Source of the DNA: Gammaproteobacteria bacterium
Lineage (GTDB): Bacteria; Pseudomonadota; Gammaproteobacteria; Natronospirales; REEB76
DNA length: 5,813 bases
Assembly: GCA_027317045.1 (NCBI GenBank)
Contig: DAHVFI010000010.1
Location: 1 to 5,813 of the forward strand
Direction of reading: 5' to 3'
The notes under the pieces are model-generated. The model saw nothing but the letters and a program-made list of their open reading frames with translations. It did no database searches and was not told where the DNA came from. The position numbers were made by a program, and so were the translations under genes. Positions 1-5,729 of the stretch are shown piece after piece. The stretch's first letter is position 1; each line of letters opens with the position of its first letter.

Positions 1-1
1 C

Positions 2-40
2 ATCGTGGCGCTGCTGATAATTCCGTTGTTGGTGAAATAA
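2..40 (+). CDS. C-terminal tail of an unidentified, probably membrane, protein (partial)
   Basis: The frame beginning at base 2 is open from the window edge and reads IVALLIIPLLVK followed by a TAA stop at 38-40. The tail is almost wholly hydrophobic with a final Lys, which would suit the last transmembrane helix of an inner-membrane protein. It is followed 17 bases later by a strong perfect stem-loop, as expected after a gene end. Twelve residues are too few to assign a family, and a chance open frame cannot be excluded. The call rests on composition and on the downstream hairpin only. Confidence 0.35.
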   Translation: MVALLIIPLLVK

Positions 41-57
41 ATAATCATGATGGGATA

Positions 58-81
58 GCCGCTCCCACCCGTGGGAGCGGC
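58..81 (+). terminator. Perfect 11-bp stem-loop, possible terminator of the left-edge gene
   Basis: GCCGCTCCCAC (58-68) pairs perfectly with GTGGGAGCGGC (71-81) around a CC, so the real loop is probably four or more bases. It lies 17 bases after the TAA at 38-40. No T tract follows on either strand, so it is not a classical intrinsic terminator. It could equally be the first hairpin of the repeat-like element that continues to 186. Confidence 0.4.
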
Positions 82-86
82 CGTCC

Positions 87-157
87 GATGTACAGGGATG
101 TACAAGTGCGGCGAAAGGCATGGATGCCGGAAGCCGTCCCGACCGCGAGGTGTACAC
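87..157. repeat. Cluster of TGTACA motifs and a GGCAT hairpin
   Basis: GATGTACA occurs twice as a direct repeat (87-94 and 97-104). Because TGTACA is itself a palindrome, the pair can also fold as TGTACA-GGGA-TGTACA. A small hairpin, GGCAT-GG-ATGCC, follows at 117-128. A third copy of the hexamer sits inside the palindrome GTGTACAC at 150-157. Both small hairpins carry GGATG at the loop and right arm. I see no plausible reading frame here, and the arrangement looks like a structured non-coding or dispersed repeat element. From memory, similar ACAGGGATGT and CATGGATG phrases recur in intergenic regions of some gammaproteobacteria, but I cannot verify that here. Confidence 0.5.
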
Positions 158-161
158 AACA

Positions 162-186
162 GGCAACGCCGCCAGGCGGCGTTGCC
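162..186. repeat. Perfect 12-bp GC-rich inverted repeat (stem-loop)
   Basis: GGCAACGCCGCC (162-173) is the exact reverse complement of GGCGGCGTTGCC (175-186) with one A at the centre. In RNA this would fold as about 10 bp with a five-base CCAGG loop. It is followed by TTATC, which is not a proper U tract. It is the last and strongest hairpin of the structured leader and ends 72 bases before the HNH gene. It may act as a terminator or insulator, or be the end of a dispersed repeat. The pairing is certain and the function is not known. Confidence 0.6.
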
Positions 187-219
187 TTATCAAGAATCCT
201 CTGGCGCTAGTAGAAAGGC

Positions 220-247
220 TAGAATTAGCGGCCGATACCAAGAGGTG
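220..247 (+). promoter_or_regulatory. Possible -10 box and ribosome binding site of the HNH gene
   Basis: TAGAAT at 220-225 matches the sigma70 -10 consensus at 5 of 6 positions, but no good -35 hexamer lies 16-18 bases upstream, so the promoter call is weak. The ribosome binding site AGAGGTG (241-247) is 11 bases before the ATG at 259. In-frame TAG stops at 208, 211, 220 and 226 rule out an upstream start for the gene. Confidence 0.35.
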
Positions 248-258
248 CCGCATTCGAC

Positions 259-1233
259 ATGCAATTCTGGTGGGTCAATCAGAATCAGACGTTCAGCCAC
301 GAGGTTCGCGGTGGCTATCTGTGGTCGCCCAAACGTAAATCGGATGGCTCAATCAATCCATTCTATGAATCAATGCGAGAAGTCGCTCCTGGTGACCTGG
401 TTTTTTCATTTGAAGGCACGTTCATACGGGCGCTCGGAATTGCAACAAGCTATGCACGGGAAACTCCCAAGCCACCAGAATTCGGGGTGGCCGGACCAAA
501 TTGGAATCAGATTGGCTGGCGTGTTGATGTGGATTTCAGCATCCTCAAAAATCAAATCAAGCCAGCGGACCATATTGACCGACTGCGTCCTTATCTTCCG
601 CGGCACTATTCGCCGCTTCAGGAATCCGGGCGTGGCAACCAAGCTGTTTACTTGACATGGGTTGAATCGCTTTTAGCCGAGGAACTCATGAATCTCATCG
701 GGTTTGAAGGGCGGCAATTCCAAGAACGGGCTGAAGATTCAACTCCGGGGTATGTTCCAAAAAGCCCCAGTGATGTGGAGAGCTGGGAGGATCACATCAG
801 GCAAGAAATCGAATTGGATACAAAAATCCCGGATACCGAACGTTCTGCCTTGGTGCTGGCCCGCCGCGGCCAAGGCATGTTCAGGCAGCGCGTATCGCTG
901 ATTGAGCATGCCTGCCGCATAACAAAGGTCGAAAGAGCCGAGCACCTGACAGCAAGTCACTGCAAGCCGTGGCGGGATAGCTCTAATGATGAGCGGCTGG
1001 ATGGTGAAAATGGACTATTACTAACACCAACTATTGATCATCTTTTCGACCGGGGCTTTATATCTTTTGACAATGACGGCACGCTGATGATTTCCCCGGT
1101 AGCACACCAGCTTTCGCTACAGAGGATGGGGGTACCAGTCGATCGTGCCATGAATGTTGGAAAATTCAGCAGTGGTCAGAAGAAATACCTGGATTTTCAC
1201 CGGGATTTTGTGTTTTTGAAAGCACAACTGTGA
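259..1233 (+). CDS. EVE-like/HNH fusion endonuclease, probable modification-dependent restriction enzyme
   Basis: This 324-residue protein has two parts. Residues 2-137 (FWWVNQNQTF, GYLWSPK, PGDLVFSFEG, then a WRVDVDF strand) look like an EVE/PUA-type module, a fold that in known enzymes flips out modified cytosine. Residues about 208-275 form an HNH nuclease domain of the HNH_2 type: C219 in CRIT, the ASHCKPW motif with H234, the ENGLLL motif with N251, and DHLFDRG with H261. All three H-N-H positions are present, so an active metal-dependent nuclease is expected. This order matches the published EVE-HNH enzyme VcaM4I, which cuts 5mC/5hmC-containing DNA. No methyltransferase is encoded nearby, which fits a type IV-like role against modified phage or plasmid DNA. 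The ATG at 259 is forced by four upstream in-frame stops. The gene is more AT-rich than the RND operon, suggesting transfer. The HNH call is firm, the EVE assignment likely, and the substrate inferred. Confidence 0.82.
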   Translation: MQFWWVNQNQTFSHEVRGGYLWSPKRKSDGSINPFYESMREVAPGDLVFSFEGTFIRALGIATSYARETPKPPEFGVAGPNWNQIGWRVDVDFSILKNQIKPADHIDRLRPYLPRHYSPLQESGRGNQAVYLTWVESLLAEELMNLIGFEGRQFQERAEDSTPGYVPKSPSDVESWEDHIRQEIELDTKIPDTERSALVLARRGQGMFRQRVSLIEHACRITKVERAEHLTASHCKPWRDSSNDERLDGENGLLLTPTIDHLFDRGFISFDNDGTLMISPVAHQLSLQRMGVPVDRAMNVGKFSSGQKKYLDFHRDFVFLKAQL

Positions 1234-1254
1234 CGATTCAGATTCAATCTACCG

Positions 1255-1665
1255 CTATACCCAGCGAACCTGGATCTCGGATTCCACTTGTTTGAATTCC
1301 TTGTCGCCGGTGATCAGTTCCGCCTTGTGCGCCTTGACCAGCGCCGCGGCAAAGCAATCGGCGAAGGACATGCGATATCTGGCCTTGAAGCTGCCGGCCA
1401 CCCGCGCCAGCTCCCACTCAACCGCCATGAATTCAATCCCAAGCTGTCTGAGTTCATGGATGGCTTTATCGGCTTCCGTTTCCGACACTTCGCGGGCCAG
1501 GATGTACCAGACCTCGCCCGCATTGACCACCGACATCAGAACCGGCGTGCCCTGTTCACCAGCCTCGGAAAGAAACTCAGCCACGGCCTGCCCTGACTTT
1601 TCGTCCTCCAGATAGGCGAGCACGGCCCAGGAATCGAGTACGATCGCCTTGGGTTTGCGCGCCAT
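1255..1665 (-). CDS. vapC: PIN-domain toxin, VapC-type ribonuclease
   Basis: This 136-residue protein has typical VapC length and fills one PIN domain. The four acidic metal-binding positions are visible: D11 in VLDSWAVLAYL, E51 in NAGEVWYIL, D103 in MSFADCFAAAL, and D121 in LITGDKEF. VapC toxins are magnesium-dependent RNases that cut tRNA or rRNA and arrest growth until neutralised by the paired antitoxin. The ATG shares its A with the antitoxin TGA stop (TGATG), which implies translational coupling. An AAAGGG ribosome binding site (1678-1673) sits 7 bases upstream, inside the antitoxin gene. The TAG stop is only 21 bases from the end of the convergent HNH gene, and no terminator is visible between them. 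All catalytic residues are intact. The RNA target cannot be read from the sequence. Confidence 0.9.
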   Translation of the reverse strand: MARKPKAIVLDSWAVLAYLEDEKSGQAVAEFLSEAGEQGTPVLMSVVNAGEVWYILAREVSETEADKAIHELRQLGIEFMAVEWELARVAGSFKARYRMSFADCFAAALVKAHKAELITGDKEFKQVESEIQVRWV

Positions 1666-1895
1666 CAGATATCCCTTTCTCGTTTCTTTTCCGCGGCCAG
1701 CGCTTTCAGCAGGCCTTTGCCCCTGTATTTCCCGCGCAGGCCCTGGATGTACTCGCGCGTGATGGGCACCAGGATGACCCGCTGGCCCGGCTCATCCAGC
1801 TCCACCTGGATGCGGGTTCCCTGTTTCATGCCGAGTTTCCGCCGGATTCGCGAAGGGATCACGATCTGGCCCTTGATGGTCATATAGGTATCCAC
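1665..1895 (-). CDS. vapB: AbrB/MazE/SpoVT-type antitoxin paired with the PIN toxin
   Basis: This 76-residue protein has an N-terminal swapped-hairpin AbrB domain (about residues 4-46: TIKGQIVIPSRIRRKLGMKQG, then a strand ending in RVILVPI). Its basic C-terminal tail, from about residue 50 to 76, is expected to wrap the toxin active site. The start is GTG, not ATG: AGGAG (1905-1901) lies 5 bases before the GTG at 1895-1893, whereas the in-frame ATG at codon 5 is 17 bases away. An ATG at 1897-1895 overlaps the GTG but reads out of frame to an early stop. The gene precedes the toxin and overlaps it by one base, the usual antitoxin-first order. The AbrB domain probably binds the dyad upstream to repress its own operon together with the toxin. 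Family assignment is firm. The vapB name is by partnership, since AbrB-type antitoxins also pair with other toxins. Confidence 0.88.
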   Translation of the reverse strand: MDTYMTIKGQIVIPSRIRRKLGMKQGTRIQVELDEPGQRVILVPITREYIQGLRGKYRGKGLLKALAAEKKRERDI

Positions 1896-1900
1896 ATTCG

Positions 1901-1905
1901 CTCCT
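1901..1905 (-). promoter_or_regulatory. Ribosome binding site that fixes the antitoxin GTG start
   Basis: On the - strand AGGAG runs from 1905 to 1901, followed by a 5-base spacer (CGAAT) and GTG. This is near-optimal spacing for the GTG and too far from the ATG at codon 5. Confidence 0.75.
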
Positions 1906-1918
1906 ATATCCTGTACTA

Positions 1919-1972
1919 AAAAAGTATGCTAATCATTATAATGTAAGTCAATATTATAAGGTAGTACTTTTT
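1919..1972. promoter_or_regulatory. AT-rich imperfect dyad overlapping the toxin-antitoxin promoter, candidate operator
   Basis: Outer arms AAAAAGTA (1919-1926) and TACTTTTT (1965-1972) are exact reverse complements. Inner arms TTATAAT (1936-1942) and ATTATAA (1953-1959) are also exact reverse complements, 10 bases apart. The two dyads are centred two bases apart and cover both promoter hexamers. Binding by the antitoxin or the antitoxin-toxin complex here would block RNA polymerase, as known for other VapBC-like operons. The repeats are seen directly. The operator function is inferred. Confidence 0.5.
1923..1951 (-). promoter_or_regulatory. Sigma70-type promoter of the toxin-antitoxin operon
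   Basis: Reading the - strand, TTGACT (1951-1946, 5 of 6 to the -35 consensus) is followed by a 17-base spacer and CATACT (1928-1923, 4 of 6 to the -10 consensus). Transcription would begin near 1916, giving a leader of about 20 bases with the AGGAG site correctly placed. Perfect TATAAT strings also occur at two other places in this AT-rich stretch (around 1936-1942 and 1953-1958), but neither has a good -35 partner. Confidence 0.65.
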
Positions 1973-2170
1973 GAGGGTTGGTGCCCGGGACAGGAAAACT
2001 CCGATTTATTCAGCGTATTCATGGCACAAGGACGTGCCGCACGGAAGATCCGCGGCCTGCGGAACGGGCCTGAGGGCCGGGGCGCTTGGTTATCGTGGGG
2101 TGTGCCCCGCAGCCGCAGTTGGACTCCCGTCAACGCCCATCGCGGAAACCGTTCCCGTGTGGGGATCCGA
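1973..2170. other. Unassigned GC-rich spacer without a convincing gene
   Basis: These 198 bases lie between the toxin-antitoxin promoter and the end of the efflux operon. Open frames crossing the stretch encode Arg/Gly/Pro-rich sequence with no recognisable motif and run antisense into the DUF2892 gene. Several short inverted repeats are present: GGCAC/GTGCC around AAGGAC near 2031-2046, TCCGC/GCGGA at 2049-2063, and GGGG-TGTG-CCCC at 2097-2108. None has a T tract, so I see no clear terminator for the efflux operon. It could be the decayed remains of an older gene or mobile element, but nothing identifies one. Confidence 0.4.
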
Positions 2171-2389
2171 TCAGTTGAGCGCGCAGCCGGATTTCATGCC
2201 GGCCTTCTTCAGCATGATCTCCAACGGACAGAAACGGGTGAAGCCGCTCTGGAAAAGATTGGCCCCCACAAAAACCGTGAGCCACAGGAAATAACCGCTC
2301 ACGAAGATCGGGCTCTGGCGCACGCCGAGCGCCAGTGAAACCAGCACCACGGCGCCGGCGAAGATGCGGATGAAGCGTTCAGTGGTCAT
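2171..2389 (-). CDS. Small DUF2892/YgaP-type inner-membrane protein
   Basis: This 72-residue protein matches the YgaP-like transmembrane domain family (DUF2892): an RFIRIFAGAVVLVSLALG helix (residues 5-22), a second helix (about 29-47, SGYFLWLTVFVGANLFQSG), and the hallmark FTRFCPLE with C54. YgaP itself joins this membrane hairpin to a rhodanese domain. Here only the membrane part is present, a common stand-alone form. The chosen ATG at 2389 has AAGGAG (2402-2397) 7 bases upstream. A longer in-frame start at 2452 would overlap the RND gene and has no such support. The gene begins 37 bases after the RND stop on the same strand, so it is probably the last gene of the efflux operon. A link to persulfide or sulfur chemistry is suggested by family association only. 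A second Cys (C69) lies near the C-terminus. Confidence 0.85.
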   Translation of the reverse strand: MTTERFIRIFAGAVVLVSLALGVRQSPIFVSGYFLWLTVFVGANLFQSGFTRFCPLEIMLKKAGMKSGCALN

Positions 2390-2396
2390 ATCAGTT

Positions 2397-2402
2397 CTCC
2401 TT
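2397..2402 (-). promoter_or_regulatory. Ribosome binding site fixing the DUF2892 start
   Basis: AAGGAG reads from 2402 to 2397 on the - strand, 7 bases before the ATG at 2389. This favours the 72-residue protein over a 93-residue version starting inside the RND gene. Confidence 0.75.
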
Positions 2403-2426
2403 GACTTGTCAGATTGAAGAAAGCTT

Positions 2427-5400
2427 TCAGTGCACTGCATGGCGCGACGCAAGCCGGCGCGCCCACCAGTAATAAACCAACGGAATTACAAACAACGTCA
2501 GAATCGTGGGTGCGAAGGTGCCGAAGATCAGCGAGATGGCGAGTCCGCCGAACACCGGATCACTCACCATCACCACGGACGCCGAGATAATTGCAAGCGC
2601 AGTCAGCAGAATGGGACGGAAACGAACCGCACCGGCTTCGATGACCGCTTCGGCCAATGGCCGGCCGTGGCGCTGATAATCGAGGATGAAATCGATCAGC
2701 AGCAGCGAGTTGCGCACCACGATGCCGGCTAGTGCGATCACGCCGATCATGGAGGTGGCGGTGAACGGCTGCCCCAGCAGCCAGTGGCCTGGGAATACGC
2801 CGATCAGGGTGAGCGGGATTGCGCCCATCACGATCAAGGGCATGAAGAACGACTGGTAGTAGGCCGCCAGCAGCAAATAGATGAAGATCAGTGCAACGAT
2901 GAACGCCGAACCAAGGTCCCGGAATACGTCCAGGGTCAGACGCATCTCGCCGTCCCACTGCAATTGGTAGCGCGACACGTCGTCCGGCGTGGCGGCGACG
3001 AATCCGAGATTGCCTGCGTGCAGCCGCGTGCCATCGGGCAATACCTTGCCGTTCAGTTTGCCCTGTAATGCCAGCACCGCGTTCACCGGGCTGCCTTCCA
3101 GCATCTCGCCGCTCACATACACAACCTGGTGCTGGTCTTTCGTGTAGATCGGCTTCTGCAGCACATGCTGCTGCACGCTGACCACGCTGCTCAGCGGCAC
3201 CGTGCGGCCGTTGGCGGCGGTCACACGCAGATCCATCACCTGCCGGATGAAACCACGGTCGCCCTGTGGAATTCGCACCCGCACCGCGATCGGCTCGCGC
3301 GCATCATTTGAGTGCAGCATGCCGATGTCAAAACCCGCGAGATAATCGTGCAGCGTGCGGGCCACGTCCCCGGCCTGGACGCCCGCCAGTGCCGCGCGCG
3401 CCGGTTCCACCACCAGGCGGTACTCCTCGGCATCGCCGGTAACCGAGTCATCGACATTGATCATGCCATAGGTGTGCCGGAATGCGTCGCGCACGTAGCC
3501 GGCATTCTCCCGCAACCGCCGGTAGTCCGGTCCATAGAGTTCAGCGAGCACCTGCGCGCGCACCGGCGGACCCGGCGGCGTTTCATACAACTTCACGCGT
3601 GTGCCGGGATAAGCGGCAGCGATAGTGGCCAGCCCCGGTTCCAGTAACTGGGCAATCCGGTGCGATGCCGGGCGTTCGGCCTTGGGCACCAGATTCACGC
3701 GAATCTGTGCGAAATCGTGACCACTGCGGATCGGATCGCCGCGCACCAGTGCCGCGAAATCGGGCGGCGCCGGAATCCCCATGAACGCCTGGAAATCACG
3801 CACATAACGGGTGCGGGCCAGCAGTCCCGCCACCCGGCGCGTGACCTCATCGGTCATCGCCAAGGGCGTGCCGGCAGCGGTATCCACTTCCACCAGGAAG
3901 GTACTGGTATTGTCGTCCGGCAGCATTTTCAGGGTCACACCACCCGCGCTCACCGGCCCGTCGGTGCCGCGGGGCCGGATAAACTGCCAGAGGGGCATCA
4001 ACATCGCGAGCAGCAGCAACACGACAACGCCCGCCACAAACAGGCGGCGGCGGCGTGAAGAATCCATCAGCGGTTGCATCACAGTGAGATAAATATGCCG
4101 CAATCGGTCGCGCCGCTGGTGACCGCGTTCCTCAAGCGTCAGCGCGCGCACGTCGCGCATCACCTTCGCCGCTTTACCGCGCAGCCAGCGCCACGCCACC
4201 CACGGTACCACGATGTAAGCCGTGGCCAGCGACACCAGCATGGCCACCGGTGCATTGATCGGAATCGGCCGCATGAACGGCCCCATCATCCCGCTCACGA
4301 ACGCCATGGGGATGAACGCCAGGATCACCGCCAGCGTCGCGATGTTGGTGGGCCGTCCGATTTCGTTGGTCGCGAGTATCAGCCGGTCACGGAAGCGCAG
4401 CTTACCGCGCTGATGAAGGTGACGATGGATGTTCTCGATCACCACGATGGCGTCGTCCACCAGGAGTCCCAGTGACAGGATCAATGCGAACAGCGTAATG
4501 CGGTTGATGGTCTGGCCGATAAGCCAACCCACGCCCAGCACCACACCCAACACCAGCGGCACCGTGAACGTGACGATGGAAGCTTCGCGCCAACCGAGGA
4601 AAACCAGCAGGATCACGGCGACGGAGATCACCGCGATGCCGAGATGTTCGATGAGCGTGTTGACCGCGTCGTTCGCCTTGGCGCCGTCATTGCGCGTCAT
4701 CGTGACATGCACGCCTTCCGGTATGGCACGCAGTTTGAGTTCGGCAAGTTTTGTCAAGACCGCATCCGCCAGCGTGACGGAATTGGCACCGGCACGCTTG
4801 TCGATGCTGAGCGTCACCGCCGGTTCGAGCGTCATCGGTCCCGGAGTGACCGCGCTACCGGGTCCAAAACCGATGAAAGAATACTGTTCGGGTTCTTTGG
4901 GCCCGTCCACGATGCGCGCCACGTCTTTCAGGAACACCGGTTTGCCGCCCGGCGTACCAATGATGACGTTGCCCACGTCCTGGGCATCGCCCAGCACGCC
5001 GGACACGCGCACCGCCGCCTCGCGATCACCGTTCACCAGCGCGCTGCCGGACAACGCCACGTTCGCGGCCGCCAGTTGCGACTCGACGGTGTCCAGCGCC
5101 AAGCCGGTGGATGCGAGTTTCCCCGGATCGATATACGCGGTAACGGTACGCGGGGTGCCGCCCACGATCTGGGTGTCGCCCACATTCGGCAGCGCTCGCA
5201 GCGGTTCCAGCAGGCGTGCCGCCACATCACGCAATTCAAGCGGCGTGAGACGGCTGGAGCTCAGGGTAATGGTGACCACCGGGGCATCATTGATGCCGAT
5301 GGATTTCACCAGCGGATTGCTTACTCCGGGGGGCATCCGGTCCATGTTGCGCGCGATTTGATTGTAGAGTTTGACGAGGCTCTTCTGCTCGTCCTCGCCC

Positions 5401-5729
5401 ACCTTGAACTGCACGGTAACAATGCCGGTGTCGTCCACCGCATAACCATAGGTGTGATCCACACCCGGCAATGCCGCGAGCAACGCTTCCAACGGCTTCA
5501 CCACCTGGTTCTGCACTTCGCCGGCGGACGCACCCGGGAACGAGACCATCACGTTGGCGGCTGGCACCGCAATCTCGGGGTTATACATGCGCGCGGTGAA
5601 CAGCACGGCCATCAGGCCGAAGATGGCCGCGGCCACCATCAGCAGCGCGGTCACTTTCGAAGTCAAGAACAGACGCGTCAGCCGGCCAACGGCATTCAGC
5701 TTCTGATCTCGGCCGGCCAGGGGATTCAC
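2427..5729 (-). CDS. RND-family efflux transporter permease (AcrB-type inner-membrane pump)
   Basis: This 1100-residue protein is complete and slightly longer than the usual 1040 or so. It shows the duplicated RND plan: TM1 (about 22-45), a first periplasmic porter/docking region (46-355), TM2-6 (362-512), a basic cytoplasmic linker (515-562), TM7 (563-582), a second periplasmic region (585-935) and TM8-12 (937-1090). The TM4 motif GLLVDDAIVVIEN holds D425 and D426, equivalent to AcrB D407/D408 that carry protons. In TM10 the motif GIVVRNSLLLIDF places R1006 where AcrB has K940. R1036 and T1043 match AcrB R971 and T978. The two Asp residues argue against a heavy-metal (CusA-type) pump, but the substrate cannot be predicted. 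The start is GTG (5729-5727) with GGAAG 6 bases upstream, overlapping the preceding stop as GTGA. It pumps substrates from the inner membrane or periplasm through an adaptor and an outer-membrane channel. No channel gene is seen in the window. Confidence 0.93.
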   Translation of the reverse strand: MNPLAGRDQKLNAVGRLTRLFLTSKVTALLMVAAAIFGLMAVLFTARMYNPEIAVPAANVMVSFPGASAGEVQNQVVKPLEALLAALPGVDHTYGYAVDDTGIVTVQFKVGEDEQKSLVKLYNQIARNMDRMPPGVSNPLVKSIGINDAPVVTITLSSSRLTPLELRDVAARLLEPLRALPNVGDTQIVGGTPRTVTAYIDPGKLASTGLALDTVESQLAAANVALSGSALVNGDREAAVRVSGVLGDAQDVGNVIIGTPGGKPVFLKDVARIVDGPKEPEQYSFIGFGPGSAVTPGPMTLEPAVTLSIDKRAGANSVTLADAVLTKLAELKLRAIPEGVHVTMTRNDGAKANDAVNTLIEHLGIAVISVAVILLVFLGWREASIVTFTVPLVLGVVLGVGWLIGQTINRITLFALILSLGLLVDDAIVVIENIHRHLHQRGKLRFRDRLILATNEIGRPTNIATLAVILAFIPMAFVSGMMGPFMRPIPINAPVAMLVSLATAYIVVPWVAWRWLRGKAAKVMRDVRALTLEERGHQRRDRLRHIYLTVMQPLMDSSRRRRLFVAGVVVLLLLAMLMPLWQFIRPRGTDGPVSAGGVTLKMLPDDNTSTFLVEVDTAAGTPLAMTDEVTRRVAGLLARTRYVRDFQAFMGIPAPPDFAALVRGDPIRSGHDFAQIRVNLVPKAERPASHRIAQLLEPGLATIAAAYPGTRVKLYETPPGPPVRAQVLAELYGPDYRRLRENAGYVRDAFRHTYGMINVDDSVTGDAEEYRLVVEPARAALAGVQAGDVARTLHDYLAGFDIGMLHSNDAREPIAVRVRIPQGDRGFIRQVMDLRVTAANGRTVPLSSVVSVQQHVLQKPIYTKDQHQVVYVSGEMLEGSPVNAVLALQGKLNGKVLPDGTRLHAGNLGFVAATPDDVSRYQLQWDGEMRLTLDVFRDLGSAFIVALIFIYLLLAAYYQSFFMPLIVMGAIPLTLIGVFPGHWLLGQPFTATSMIGVIALAGIVVRNSLLLIDFILDYQRHGRPLAEAVIEAGAVRFRPILLTALAIISASVVMVSDPVFGGLAISLIFGTFAPTILTLFVIPLVYYWWARRLASRHAVH

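Noticed and set aside
87..157. TGTACA repeats as a CRISPR array or iterated origin site
   Set aside because: The repeated unit is only 6-8 bases, spacing is irregular (2 and 46 bases) and no cas or replication gene is nearby.
58..186. Inverted repeats as ends of an insertion sequence
   Set aside because: The arms pair locally with loops of a few bases, no transposase frame lies between or beside them, and no target-site duplication is visible.
71..655. + strand open frame of 194 codons overlapping the nuclease gene
   Set aside because: It runs through the hairpin cluster and then through the EVE-like coding region in another frame. Its product is Arg/Ser-rich with no motif, while the overlapping frame has clear domains.
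1235..1246. Tandem GATTCA-GATTCA just after the nuclease stop
   Set aside because: Two copies of a six-base unit are easily explained by chance, and there is no associated feature.
1971..2338. Two + strand open frames in the spacer between the toxin-antitoxin pair and the DUF2892 gene
   Set aside because: Both encode Arg/Gly/Pro-rich sequence, lack a good ribosome binding site and run antisense through the well-supported DUF2892 gene.
2171..2452. 93-residue version of the DUF2892 protein
   Set aside because: The extra 21 residues overlap the RND 3' end, do not resemble the family and have no good ribosome binding site, whereas the ATG at 2389 has AAGGAG at ideal spacing.
4429..5361. Long + strand open frame (310 codons) opposite the RND gene
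   Set aside because: It is wholly antisense to a clear full-length RND permease, is Ser/Thr/Pro/Arg-rich and shows no domain. Such frames are common opposite GC-rich genes.
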